DNA of 64,000 bases, taken from contig CM072805.1 in assembly GCA_037013495.1 (NCBI GenBank), positions 18,200,601-18,264,600 of the forward strand, written 5' to 3'. Positions within the stretch are counted from its first letter, which is position 1, and every line of letters begins with the position of its first letter. The notes under the pieces were generated by a model. The model made no database searches and had not been told where the DNA came from. It was given only the letters and a program-made list of their open reading frames with translations. The DNA comes from Hippophae tibetana. Lineage: Eukaryota; Streptophyta; Magnoliopsida; Rosales; Elaeagnaceae. The position numbers and the translations under genes were made by a program. Below are positions 46,563 to 59,693 of this stretch, one piece after another.

Positions 46563-46787
46563 TGTTGGTGTGTGTTGTTGTGGCAGACACCAATGACTCA
46601 GTGGAGTAAAACATGGAGCATACAATAATGGTAGTGGATCCATTAAACATGGATATGCAGGATTTATGGTTATTGTTTAATTTTCGTTTTCTTTGTATAC
46701 ATATATCTAAACTATTGTACAGAAACAGATAACAGAAATAATAATGAAATACACTGATAATTATCAGAGAAATACCATAATTTGACA
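46563..46787 (+). repeat. Copia 3' LTR (225 bp)
   Basis: Identical to the 5' LTR and followed directly by target duplication CTATT. Confidence 0.97.
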
Positions 46788-47553
46788 CTATTAACCTAAC
46801 TTTTTTTTTTCTTTTCAAGTCACATGCCTAATATCGTTTTACCTTATATTTTCATTGACATATATTTATATTTGACATAAGGTAAACTTTTATGAGTTTA
46901 TCTGACAATTTACTGAAAAACTGAAATTTATATGTTAAAAGGTACTATTACTTTATAAAAGAGTGACACATGGAAACAATTGTAATTTATTTACGATCGT
47001 TTAGATCATATTGGTAAACAGTTTCCTCAGCCATACTAGATCCTAGTGGATTGAAATTTTCTCAATTTAATTTAATCTAACTATTGGTTTAAAACAACTT
47101 AAATTCAACGAATTTAGTCAAATTGGTTGGATTCATTAGATAGTTGAATTTTTTTACTAGAAACCAGTTGCGAAATTGGTTAAATATAAGACACTTCAAA
47201 TCTTTATTGAGTAACTAGTCTTAAATTTCCTTAGAATGATGTAGATATTAGACTATTCAATATAAGTTGCATGCCTTAGTGTAATGTGTGAGTTAGCATG
47301 TATGTGTTGAGCTTTTAGGATTCTGATAGTAGGAAATCACAAAACATATAAAATCAAAAGCAGATAATTATAATAACAAATATTATATATATGGAACAGA
47401 GACCAAGCAAGAATATAAAAACTTTTTAATCTAAGTTTAAGTATTTAGTATATTGATAATTACACATCTTAAACTTAGATTATACTAACACAATATCAAA
47501 TCAAGCATAACATTCTATATAACAAAATAAACTCATATAAAGATCGTATCTAT
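46788..47553. other. No recognisable gene
   Basis: AT-rich spacer between two copia insertions. No exon of PURKE and no repeat border recognised. It ends in TCTAT, the target duplication of the next element. Confidence 0.5.
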
Positions 47554-47806
47554 TGTCAATTAAAATTTAGAATACATAACTCTAAATTTATTAATATTGG
47601 ATCCAAACAAGTAAACAAATTACTTATATTATACTCACAACAAAAAAACAATATAACATCTTTCAAAGACAACTTACAAATTGAAGAGAAATACAAACAC
47701 TCAAAGAGAAAGCTCTTAGCTCACACTAAAATTAAGAATGCAAAAAAGTTTTGTTTTTTATAGGATAATTAAACCAAATGTAAGGTAGGCTATTTATAGT
47801 CCTCAC
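47554..47806 (-). repeat. Copia 3' LTR, U3-truncated
   Basis: Collinear with 51849-52108. It keeps the TATA-bearing block (GGCTATTTATAGTCC on the plus strand at 47789) but stops where the other LTR continues for 150 bp. The preceding coding end (…DLFTKSLS…) is joined directly to it, so an internal deletion removed the polypurine tract and part of U3. Confidence 0.85.
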
Positions 47807-50800
47807 CATTTAATCTATTTTTACTGTGCCAAGTTCACAGCAAAACATTTCAAACTTACCAATACTTAAGCTTTTTGTGAACAAGTCCACAACTTGATCA
47901 TCTGTCTTGATTTACCTCATCTCATTTTCTTCTTGCAAAACCTTTTCTCGGATAAAGTGATAGTGCACTTCAATATGCTTAGTTCTTGCATGAAAGACTG
48001 GATTCTCTACCAAACGAATTGTCATTTGATTTTCATAGTATAACGGAACTTTATAATCTATTGGTTGTTATAGATTATTCATTCGCTGTATCAATCATGT
48101 ACTCTCTTGAGCTGCCATTGTCGCTGCTCGAAACTCAACGTCAGTGGTTGATAATGATATTATCGGCTATCTCTTGCTACACCAAGAAATTGTTCCAGAA
48201 CCAAGCTTAAACACATACCCAGTTGTTGATCTCCTGGTGCTATGATCTCTTGCATAGTCAACATCGCAATAACCAACTAACTTGTCGTCTCCACCTTTCT
48301 TGTACAAAAGACCATAGTCAATTGCACTTTTCACATATCTCAATATTCGTCGAATTGTTTTCAAATAAGGCTTATTTGGTTTTTGCATGTATCGACTCAT
48401 TACAATAACTGTATAAGAAATGTCAGGTCGAGTTAAGGTTAAGTAGATTAGACTTCCTACCAATTTTCAAAACATTGTCACATCTTCCAAATCTTTTCCT
48501 TCATGTGCACACATTTTGGCATTTGATTCCATCGGCATCAAAATCAGTTTTCATTCAAGCATTCTGAACCTCTTTAACAAATCTTTGGAATATTTTTGTT
48601 TACAAAGAAATATTCCTTTTTGTGTGCGGTCAACCTCTAGACCAAGGAAGTGCTTGAGTTGTCCAAGTTTTTTTATCTAGAAAAGGATTGATAAACTCTC
48701 CTTTATTCGAAGAATTTCTGCCTCATCATCACTAGTTATGATTAAATCATCTACCTATACAAGCACGATAGCTATCTTTGCTTAACTGGATTTAACAAAC
48801 AAGTTGGAATCTGTAGGTGTTACTGAATAACCACTTTGTGTTAAAAATTCAACAATCTTACCATACCATTCCCCGGGTGCCTCTTTCATTCCGTAAAGTG
48901 CTTTCAACAACTTACACACATATTTAGGATTATCTTAGCTCTAAAAACCATTGGTTGGATCATATAGATCTCTCGATCCAACTCTCCATGAAGAAAAGAA
49001 TTCTTCACATCCATCTAACACAAACTCCAATCTTTGTTGGCTGCAAGTGCAAGTAAGACACATACAGTTGTAATTTTCACCACCAGACTAAATGTTTCAT
49101 CATAGTCTTGTCTGTATTGTTAAGAGAAACCATGAGCTACCAATCATGCCTTATATCTCTCAATTGATCCATCTCGATGATGCTTTATCTTGTAAACCCA
49201 CTTATAGGATATGGGTTTTACATTTCTTGGTTTTTGCACCAGATCCCAAGTTTGATTTTGGTAAAGTGCATCGATCTCTTCTTTCATAATTATCATCCAT
49301 TTAGATCTTTGCAATGCTTATTCGATCATCTTAGGTTGTATTTCTTCTTCAACTATGACTGCATTAGCATATTTGGGATTTGGCCTTCGTGTTCTTGTTA
49401 ACCTACAAAGTTAAGATTGTGGAGTTGATTCTTCCATTTCACTAGACCCACCTTCTTCATTTAGTTGTTGATATATGCCAATTTTCCAACGATTCTGAGT
49501 TACTCTTTGTTCAGAATCATCATCGTTTGGATCTCTGGATTCACCTAACCTTGGTTGGAGTTGAATAGTATGCTCTTTCATCTTTTACTGTAGTTTGTCT
49601 CCAAATTCTTTCGAGTCTAGCAACACTTTTTTCTCTGAGGACCACCAAGATGATACTTCATCGAACACCACATCTCATGAAGTGTACCATCTTCCAGTTG
49701 TTGGATCACAACATTTTCATCCTTTTCTCTGGCTATCGTATCCCTAAAGATACATCTAACATCTTTCTTGTCAAACTTTCTCGGTAAATGATCATGAACA
49801 AATACATAACATACACAACCAAATACTCAAAAGTAGTTAATTGTAGGTTTCATGTTCCACAGTTTCTCAAAGGGTGAAACAAATCCTAACCTTGGTTGAG
49901 GAAGTCTATTGATCACAAAGGTTGCAGTCTTTATCGCTTCTGCCCAAAACCTCCCAAGTATATTCTTTTCATGTAGCATACTCCAAAATATTTTTGCAAA
50001 ATACCAGTTCTTTCTCTTTGCTACATCATTTTGTTATGGCATGTTAACACAAGTATACTGATTATGTATTCAGAATTTCCTTACGTATTGAGAGAACTAG
50101 CTTGAGCTATACTCTTTGTTCGTTGTCTGTGAGCAAGCTACGGATCTTCTTTCCTACTTCTTCTTCAGTTGACTCTCTAAACTCTTTAAACTTTGAAATT
50201 TTTTCAAATTTTTCATTCATAAAAAAAACCCACATATACCTTGAGAAGTCATCAATGAATGTCACCATGTACCGCATATTGCCAATTGATGGTTGCTTAA
50301 CAGGCCCAAATACATTAGAGTGAACTAACTCCAATGGTTCTTTTACTTTAAACTTTGATTCCTCGTATGGAAATTGGTGAGCTTTACCATATTGGAATCC
50401 TACACAGACCATGTTTGTTTACACATCTAGTTGAGGAAGCCCTTTAAGCATCAACTTCTTCACCATCACACATAGCTTAGAATAGATAACGTGACCTAAC
50501 TGCATATGCCATAGATCTGTTGTCTCATTTCTTCTTGTCCTATCTTCATTCCTGGGACATGATAAACATCTTGTAGTGGTACCTGGTTAGTATTATATCA
50601 AGACGTAACAATCGTCTTACCGATGTGGACTATCGGTAACCTTGAGTTGTCAACTATCACCATTACACGACCTTTCTTGTACTCAAACATGCTTTCCAAC
50701 TTTTGTTTATCACCTGTCATATGATTTGAGTAGCCCGAATCTACAATCCAATCATTCTTGTAGTCAATTTGTTTTGATGTTGTCACCATAAGAGGTAATT

Positions 50801-51830
50801 CTTTTTCCTCTGTAGCGAATAATGCTTCGGCATCCCAACCATCTTCGCTATGCTCCTTAGAACTGGAAGTAGTTGTATTACTTTCAACATGCTTTTTCTC
50901 ATTCCAACAATATTTTTCCATATGACCCATCTTCTCACAGTTGTAACATTCACTATCAAATTTTCTACCATTAATGCGATTCTTCCAAGCTCCCCCTGGA
51001 TGAAAGTCTTCCTTTCCTTAAGGAATTTTTCCTTTGTCGCCATCATTTTTATATCCACTACCATTGTACTGCTTGAAACTGCCTCTGCATTTACTGGTGT
51101 CAAACGCTTCTTCATCACCCTTCATCGAGACTCATCCCATTTTCTCAGCCATGGCTTCTTGACCGGCCAGTAAATTCTGACACTTAACAAGAGATGGTTG
51201 TGTCGGCCATCCTTGTATAGAGGTAACAAACCCTTGATATTCAAATCTTAAATCATGGATAAGTATTCTCTTTATCCTAGTTTCCCCAATAGAAGCTTTC
51301 AGATCTAAATCTGAAATTTCGTGGTATAACGATTTTACCTTGTGAAAGAACTAGGAAATTTTCATGTCACGTTGCGCCATCGATAGCAACTTGTTCTCAA
51401 GAAGGTGCATTCCTGTATTATTCTACTTTGAAAATAGTGTAACAAGAGTGTCTTGTGCTTCCTTCGATATTTTGGCATCCCAAATGTGCTCCAAAATTTC
51501 TTCTTCAAATGTGGTCTTTAAAGAAAACATTGTTTTGCCTACTTTAATTTCCACTTTCGCAAGATGTCGTTTTCATCTTTCGGTGTTGGTTGTCTAACTT
51601 CGTCACCACCAACAACCTCCCACAGATCTTGACCGTGTAGGTAACACTCCATACATGTTCCCATGTGTTATAGTATTTATTGATGAGCTTCTTGATTCCT
51701 TCAACTACTTGAAGGTTACCCATCTTGTTGGCAACACTTCAACTATACCGAACAAGCTTAACTAAGAAACTTGCAGAATACCAAACTCCTTACAACTTAA
51801 AATAGCTCCACTAAGAACAATCATTGACCG
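47807..51830 (-). pseudogene. Copia Gag-Pol polyprotein, decayed
   Basis: Minus-strand pieces in order. Gag is at about 51770-51130 with stops. Zinc finger ending [14 protein letters not shown] near 50930-50890. Protease with [13 protein letters not shown] at about 50750-50700 (relatives have DSGCSNHMTG). Integrase zinc and core start at 50412-50107 ([43 protein letters not shown]). RT is at about 49300-48500; at about 48755 the active site reads stop-V-D-D, the Tyr codon having become TAG. RNase H is at 48463-48167 ([38 protein letters not shown]). The tail ends at about 47810. Not translatable as one protein. Confidence 0.88.
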
Positions 51831-51834
51831 TCTC

Positions 51835-51846
51835 GTTCTGATACCA
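51835..51846 (-). other. Primer-binding site
   Basis: The minus strand reads TGGTATCAGAAC two bases from the LTR end, one change from the standard initiator-Met site. Confidence 0.85.
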
Positions 51847-51848
51847 AT

Positions 51849-52257
51849 TGTTAAGTAAAATTTAGAATACATAACTCTAAATTTACTAATATTGGATCCA
51901 AACAAGTAAACAAATTATTTGTATTATACCCATAATAAAAGACACTATAACACCTTTCAAAGGCAAATAACAAATTGAAGAGAAATATAAACACTCAAAG
52001 AGAAAGCTCTCAACTCACACAAAAACTAAGAATACAAGACTTATTTGTTTTTGATGGGATAATTAAACCAAATACAAGGTAGGCTATTTATAGTCCTCGC
52101 CATGTAATCTACATTACACAAATATAAAACTAAGAAATAACTCTAGCCACATAAATATTATATACACACTTCTATTTTCTACATCCTTCAACCATTCCAT
52201 TTATTTTTCTGCATCCTTCAACCACTTTAAGTATTGAGTTGGTATTGATTTTCAACA
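51849..52257 (-). repeat. Copia 5' LTR (409 bp)
   Basis: On the minus strand it begins TGTTGAAAATC and ends CTTAACA. It contains a TATA box (CTATAAATA on the minus strand, near 52084-52095). It is the complete counterpart of the shortened LTR at 47554. Confidence 0.9.
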
Positions 52258-55040
52258 TCTATATGGTAACATCTTCAAGTTGCTTAAGGAAACCACTAAG
52301 TAGCAAATAATTCACTAATCCATAAACAAGTTATAACTCTAATAAATAGTAAAACCCCCATTACCCCTATCAGCTTGGAGCAATGTCCTAACTGTTTACT
52401 GTTTCTCTTCACTTGTTGTTTTCGCAACGTTTTGGTTCAATAATTAAAGCGACTATCTTCCACAGCCAACACCACCCAAAATGATGTGGTTGGTAACGAT
52501 ATATCAGTAACTAGAAGTGTATCAACTTACTATTTCATGAGACACATAGCCTATTATTGTTGTCAAATCGCGTATAAGAGACACACAGTCAAACCATGTA
52601 CTCACATAAAAACGATTTAACTATAAACCACATTGAATGACCCACACTCGAACATAATCTTACCAAAATGATTTCTAAAATAGATATATATCTCGATATG
52701 AATTTTGGCAGAGATTTGACACTAAAAACGTGGGGTGAAGAGAAGAGAAATGAGTGAGGTATTTATAAGGCTCATAATGCACACCTTGCTAGCTACCTTG
52801 CCAACCACCTCATCAAGGATGGTACCGAGCTTGGTGATGAGGTATTAAAAATTTATATTTTTTCATTTAAAAAAAACGAGTACTATCCATAAATATCTGC
52901 ACCTGAAACATACCAAAAATCACAAGTAAAAAAGTCAAAACATTATGAAAACCAATCTCATGGTGTACGTAAACATGCTTGTATACAAAATATAACTAAC
53001 TATGTGCTTGTGTGAATTATTGATCAACAGTAACTAATCTTACACAGACGAAGATAAAAACATTAACTAAAATAATAGACATCGTATTTTGTATAGAAAA
53101 AACCAACACACAAATACAACAGAGGTGATAAAATTCTTTTAGTATAGAATATGAATGCTTGTACTATAAACACATATATACACTTGTGATATTTGTTTTC
53201 CTTGTTTGATTTTATTGACACATTAAATGCATCTCTTGGATGGGCTAAGACAATCTTTTTTTCCTTTTTTTTTTTTTGCATAAACTATTCTACACACCCA
53301 ATTTTTAAGCTCAATTTTTTTATATTAATAAAAATAAGCATATAAAAAAACTAATATTTAAGCTAAAAGGTTACTCTATATATGTACCCCCTTTAATTAG
53401 GAAGGGGATTTAGGGTTTAAGTTTCAAATATGTGTAGTGTATATATTACACGAAAATAATTATACTTACAAATTTTAATATCTTGTCATCTTGTGTATTA
53501 TTTATGTTCATTTTCTGAATAGAGTATATTCTTTTTGGACCACACGTATTCTATGAACCGTTAGCCTTTACTATCCATTTCAATGATTCAATCTATTCAA
53601 TTTATTGTTTTACCCCTTACTACTAATTGCTAAATCCTACACGAAAGAGTATTGCTATATATGTAATGCAAAATTACTTTTTTATAAAAGTATTAGATAA
53701 AAAAGTAAAATCAATTTATGAAAATCACATGCAATAATATTTTAACACGTGAGTGATATAGTAGATAGAAATACAAAATCATATGTCAAAACATTAAAAA
53801 TTAATAGGTTTATAAGAAAATAAATTAAAAAAATTGTATGGTACACTAAAGTGTAAACATATATTTATTTTTGGAAACTTTTGGTTCCAAAAAAGTAAAA
53901 TTCAAGTTTTAATCTATCATTTTTATTAAACAAAGTCAAAAATCATTCTATAAATACTCGAAAAATAAAAAACAAATACAATTCATTTATTCAAAATATA
54001 TATATATATATTACAAAGAATTTACAGAACTTAAAACAAAAGGATGTATTAAGAATCCATACCAAACATGAATTTTATCTTCATGGACACCATATTACTC
54101 TCTGTCACTTTTCCTAATTTCTCATTTTTATCAATGTCCGTTCACGAACCAGAACCGATTGCTCCTGCTTTTCTCTCATCTCTTATAAGTATTTATCATA
54201 GGATACCATACCTTATAACTATTATAAAAAATTGAGTTTATTTTTTATATAAAAATGACAATTCTAATCTCAAAAATTACTTGGTAAAATTTAATCTATA
54301 ACTATTAATTTATTTTTTCATATAATTTAATTTAATTATCTATATATTAAATAATGCTATAACATTAAAGCTTCCAAAACTCAGATACTTCTTAAGCGTA
54401 CATGTTACATATCATATAAAAGATGTTTTTAATTCTTCTTTTAAATAACACTTACACATTCTAAACTATAAAAGTTACATGTGAAAAATTGATTTACAAG
54501 ACATATCGTAAGCATATATGTATTCTTATATAACTTAATCCAACTAATAATATATTAAATATATCATATTTTTTAACATTTTTTCAAAATTAAAATTAAT
54601 TATAAAAATATAATTAATTATGACTAGAGACTCCATAAATTATGTACTATTAAATTTTAATTTATTTATACGATTAATTATTAGTTAATTATTACTCAAC
54701 TATAAAATTAAATTATAAGAAGATATATAAAATATTGCTCACTAAAATTATAATATTAAAGCTAGTAAAACTCTTACACTTCTTAACATAACCCATGCAT
54801 ATAAACTATGTTCGTTCATTTTTGTTTTAAATAATATTTACACATTAACAGACTAATATACACATATAAAATGATAGTGTTTAAATGCATATACTCTCAT
54901 TATCTATAAAGAGCTTATAATTTTGTATTATAAGCGAATTAATAATGCCTTTTTGAATTTTCATAACAACTTATTTTATTAAAAATATTTTATTGCGATA
55001 ACTCTTAAAAAATTCAATTTCATTTTTTTTTTGTTGAGCA
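52258..55040. other. AT-rich intergenic DNA, no gene
   Basis: 2.8 kb with many A/T runs, a (TA)n tract near 53997-54010 and a T-rich tract near 53250-53278. No conserved motif and no credible open frame. It ends in GAGCA, the next target duplication. Confidence 0.5.
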
Positions 55041-55371
55041 TGATGAGTTAATCTTGTTGTTAGAGGGTGGTATCCAGTAGTTGATTTGTTTAATTTTAGC
55101 AAACTTTTTTTTTTGTTTGAATCCACAATTAGACTGTCAGTTTTAGTCCAATGTGTGGCTAAAAAATAGGATAGCAGTTATTTAAGTAAAGTTTGTGTTT
55201 AATTATATTTTTAGAAAACGTGGGTTAGTGGTGCAGTTAAGATTTTGTATTTACTTATATAATGAGAAAACCAGAAAATGATGCTGCAAGTTTTTGAGCA
55301 TCTCCAAAATCCTCTGTCTTTGTGTATATTTTTTTCTCTGTGATAGTGTGCATTTCTTAAGAAAACCAACA
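55041..55371 (+). repeat. Copia 5' LTR (331 bp)
   Basis: TGATGAGTTAATC...AAAACCAACA. No difference from the 3' LTR was seen. Confidence 0.97.
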
Positions 55372-55373
55372 TT

Positions 55374-55385
55374 TGGTATCAGAGC
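55374..55385 (+). other. Primer-binding site (initiator tRNA-Met type)
   Basis: TGGTATCAGAGC two bases after the LTR. The Gag ATG follows only 15 bases later, an unusually short leader. Confidence 0.95.
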
Positions 55386-55400
55386 TAGATTGTCAAAGCA

Positions 55401-58400
55401 ATGGCCGGTAACGAAGGAGATCAATCTAAGACACTTGCAGTCGTCAAACCAACGGCAAGAGGAGCCTCAATCCCGATCCATTATCCAACGTTAAGCGAAT
55501 CGAACTACGGCATATGGGCTGTCAAGATGAAGATAATCTTGCGTTCGCTAGGAGTATGGTCAGTGATCGAAGGTGGAGACACAGACGACGACAAAGATCA
55601 AGGCACCATGGTAGCCATTTCTCAAGCCGTGCCAGATGACGTGATGATGGTAATCGCGGAGAAGCAGACGGCAAAGGAGGCTTGGGATGCACTCAGGGAG
55701 ATGCGGGTTGGTGAAGATCGCGTCAAGAAGGCACGCGTACAGGTGCTGAAACGGCAACTGAACAAGTTACACATGGAGGATTCAGAGACAATAAACAGCT
55801 TTGCAATGAACCTTACCACGCTGGTGGGTGAGATCCGCTCACTGGGGACGAAGCTCGACGACAGCGAAGTTGTTGAAAAACTGTTCAGTGCAGTTCCAGA
55901 TAAATTTCTCCAAATTATCGGAACGATCGAGCAGTTTGGCGATATTGAGAAAATGTCAGTCTCAGAAGCAATCGGCCGCCTCAGAACCTTTGAGGAAGGA
56001 CTTAAAGGACGGCAACACACAAAGGGTGGGGGAGAACAATTATTTCTTACCCAAGCCGAGTGGGAGGCAAGATGCACAAAGGGAAAGAAAGATGAAGGTT
56101 TCAGCAGCAACAAAAGAGGAGGACATCACGGGAGAGGATGTGGTCGTGGGCGTGGACAAGGTGGAGGTCGAGGAAATGGTGAACGCACTAATGAAGACCG
56201 AAAGCCACGCAACTTCGACAAATCCAAGGTTAAGTGTTTCAATTGTAATGAATATGGACACTTCGCAAAAGATTGTCACAAGCCAAACCGAAGAGAGAGG
56301 GCCAATCTTGTTACAACACAAACCGATGATGAACCGGCACTGTTGATGGCTGAAACTTGTGTTCTCAACCACACAATTCAGAACGAGCAGGTGTTACTGC
56401 ACGAAGACAAGGTGGTGCCAAAGATTAACAACACCCAAGAGAAGGCTTGGTATTTAGATACCGGCGCAAGTAACCACATGACCGGTTGTATCGAAAAATT
56501 TGCTGAAATTGACACGACCATTAAAGGGTCGGTTAAATTTGGAGATGGCTCGGCTGTAGAAATACAAGGAAGAGGTTCAGTTTTATTTGAATGCTTCACA
56601 GGTGAACATCGTATACTTACTAATGTCTACTACATCCCGAAGTTGAAGAGCAACATAATAAGCCTTGGTCAATTGGATGAGAATGGATGCAAGATTGTAA
56701 TTGAAGGAGAAGTGATAACTATCCTGGACAGGACACGAAGGCTACTAGCAAAAGTGAGCAGGTCAGGAAGTCGTTTATATCTGCTGCACATTGCTCAGGC
56801 CTTACCAGAATGTCTCATGGCTAGAAGCAAAGAAAGTGCTTGGCGCTGGCATGCAAGATACGGGCATGTGAACTTTCATGCCTTGAAGATTCTAAGTCAG
56901 AAACAGATGGTGCACGGACTACCCATAATCGAGCATGATGATCGCATCTACGATGGTTGCTTGATTGGAAAGCAACACCGAAATCCATTTCCAGCAGTGG
57001 CAAAATTCCGAGCAGAATCACCCCTTGAACTGTGGCATGGAGATTTGTGTGGGCCAATAACTCCTACTACACACGGAGGCAAGCGCTATTTTCTGCTGTT
57101 GGTTGATGATTGTACTAGATTCATGTGGCAGGTGCTGATCCAAAACAAAGACGAAGCATTTGAGGCATTCAAGAAGATTAAATCATCAGCAGAAATGGAG
57201 AAAAACAGCAAGCTGAAGGCTTTTCGCACAGATCGTGGTGGCGAATTCACCTCAAATGAGTTCAAGACTTACTGTGAGCTGTTGGGAATTAAGCGTTATC
57301 TCACGGCGCCTTATTCTCCTCAGCAGAACGGAGTTGTTGAACGAAGAAATCAGACGGTGGTCGGCATGGCAAGGAGCGTGTTGAAAAGCATGGGAGTCCC
57401 AGGCGAATTTTGGGGAGAAGCGGTATCAACTGCCGTATATCTCCTAAATCGAGCACCAACAAAAAGCATCATCGACAAAACTCCCTATGAAGCATATTAC
57501 AACCGCAAGCCAACTGTTGATCATTTTCGCATCTTTGGATGTGTAGGACACGTAAAAGATGTTACACCTCACCTCTCAAAACTTGCAGACCGAAGCAAGC
57601 CAATGGTGTTTATTGGTTATGATTCGAATACAAAAGGCTATCGGATGTTTGATCCAAAGTCAAAACGAGTAATGGTGACACGGGATGTCGTGTTCGAAGA
57701 GGAGAAGAAGTGGGAGTGGAGAAAATTTCCAGAAACAGAAACAGGATCAGCAGGGAACACTCTTACAGCACACTATTTTACCATAGCAGGCGCATCTGAT
57801 ATGACAAATCAGAAAGATAAAGAGGATGTCAGCGATTCTGGCATTGGTATCAGCAATTCTGGCATGAATTTCCCACAGCCGACACAGGAACAAGCTGGTA
57901 ACCAATACCAGTATGCTACACCAATGATGAACACGAAATCCAGAGCATCTGTTTCTAACTCACCATATACTCCAGCAGCAACTGTTGAAGAATCAGAATC
58001 AACTGAAACACTACAACCCTCAACATCTGATGAGAGTTCATTAGTAGGACCACGGGGTAAGCGTGATATCAAAAGCTTGTACGATGCAACAGTCCCAATA
58101 GAGTTGCAGTATTCGGGACTGTGTTTGCTAGGAGAAGAGCCGTCAAATTTCGAAGAAGCCAAGGCAGATCCGATGTGGAGAAGAGCAATGGAGGAGGAAA
58201 TTTCCTCTATTAAAAAAAATGAAACTTGGAAGCTCGTTCCATTACCCGATAGCCACAAACCTATAGGTCTAAAGTGGGTTTACAAGCTAAAGAAGGACAC
58301 TCAAGGCAGAATTGTGAAGCACAAGGCGAGATTAGTGGCAAAGGGGTACGTTCAACGACAAGGCATAGACTTTGATGAAGTTTTCGCCCCTGTTGCTCGG

Positions 58401-59684
58401 CTAGAGACAGTACGTTTGCTGATCTCTATTGCGGCACATGAAGGATGGGAGGTGCATCACATGGATGTAAAGTCAGCCTTCCTCAACGGGGATTTGGAAG
58501 AAGAAGTGTATGTTATTCAACCGCCGGGTTTTGAAGTAAAAGGAGAAGAGCACAAGGTATTAAAACTGCACAAGGCATTGTACGGCTTGCGACAAGCACC
58601 TAGAGCTTGGAATTCAAAACTGGACAAGTCATTGAAAACACTCGGTTTTGAGAGGTGTTCATTAGAGCATGCTGTGTACAAGAGAAGCCAAGGAAAAGGG
58701 AATTTGATAGTTGGAGTTTACGTGGATGATCTAATCATCACTGGAGAGTGTATCCAAGGTATAAACAAGTTCAAATCTCAGATGAAGAAGATGTTTAGTA
58801 TGAGCGACCTTGGGTTACTCAGCTACTATTTGGGAATTGAAGTTTGTCAGAGTTCGAAGAAGATCACACTCAACCAGTCCGCATATGCAACAAAGGTGTT
58901 AGACAAATGCGGCATGAAAGATTGCAACCCTTCACAAATCCCGATGGAACCTCGTCTGAAACTGAGCAAGGAAAGCACAAGTCCACCTGTAGACACAACT
59001 CTGTACCGAAGTATTGTTGGCAGTTTAAGATACCTACTGCACACGCGCCCAGATTTGGCATTCTCAGTCGGCATGGTGAGTAGATACATGGAGAAGCCCA
59101 CAATAGAGCACATGGCTGCAGTGAAGCACATACTGCGGTACATCAAAGGAACTTTAAACCTCGGTTGCGTTTATGAGAAGAAGGAAGGAAGCTTGGAGCT
59201 GATCAGTTACTCCGATAGTGATCTAGCTGGTGATACTGATGACAGGAAAAGTACCTCAGGTTTAATATTTTTCCTTGGGTCAAATCCTATTAGTTGGTGT
59301 TCACAAAAATAGAAAGTGGTTGCATTATCTTCCTGTGAAGCGGAATACATTGCTGCCTGTGCAGCAGCGTGTCAAGGAGTGTGGCTGGGACGACTGTTGG
59401 CAGATTTGTTAAAGACTGAGGTTAAGAAAGTGGTTCTAAAGATCGATAATCAGTCCGCAATTGCATTGAGCAAGAATTCAGTTCACCATGAGAGGAGCAA
59501 ACACATCGATACCCGATTCCACTACATTAGAGATTGTGTTGAATCAGGAATGATTGAAATTCAGCATGTTTGCACAGAAGATCAGAATGCTGATATTCTA
59601 ACAAAGTCGCTAGCAAGGATGAAGTTCTTGGAGATGAGAGAAAGGATTGGTGTGCGGATCATAAGTAGAGAACAACAAGCTTAA
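55401..59684 (+). pseudogene. Copia Gag-Pol polyprotein, one stop from intact
   Basis: Start MAGNEGDQ at 55401. Gag ([31 protein letters not shown]) is followed by an Arg/Gly-rich stretch and a CCHC finger at residues 279-292 ([14 protein letters not shown]). Protease [12 protein letters not shown] has Asp353. Integrase zinc site has H484 and H489, then Tyr517 where relatives have Cys, and C520; its core has D548, D611, E647 with normal D-35-E spacing. RT has YVDD at 1107-1110. RNase H has [10 protein letters not shown], then a TAG at 59310-59312 (codon 1304; relatives have Gln, so CAG-to-TAG). The same frame continues with VVALSSCEAEYIAA, KIDNQSAIAL and HERSKHIDTRFH to the TAA at 59682. Read-through of TAG would give full length; nothing here shows that this happens. 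Confidence 0.96.
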
Positions 59685-59693
59685 GGAGGAGAT
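59683..59693 (+). other. Polypurine tract
   Basis: AAGGAGGAGAT, overlapping the Pol stop codon and ending at the base before the 3' LTR. Confidence 0.9.

Larger units (their letters stand above)
40930..46787 (+). mobile_element. Near-intact, recently inserted Ty1/copia element
   Basis: A 5,858-bp element with 225-bp LTRs (40930-41154 and 46563-46787) that are identical by direct reading, both TG...CA. CTATT target duplications stand at 40925-40929 and 46788-46792. The primer site directly follows the 5' LTR and a GAGGAGGAG polypurine tract directly precedes the 3' LTR. The single polyprotein frame is broken three times. Short LTRs and a CX2CX4HX4C finger followed by LHGYPEWW resemble the Ale/Retrofit lineage. 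Identical LTRs imply very recent insertion. Confidence 0.97.
47554..52257 (-). mobile_element. Ty1/copia element, minus strand, with shortened 3' LTR
   Basis: TCTAT target duplications at 47549-47553 and 52258-52262 fix both ends. The right (5') LTR is 51849-52257, 409 bp. The left (3') LTR is 47554-47806, about 253 bp, lacking about 155 bp of the U3 start and the polypurine tract. The primer site is at 51835-51846. LTRs are roughly 90 percent identical by eye, so the element is older than its neighbours at 40930 and 55041. Coding parts are in copia order but broken. Confidence 0.92.
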
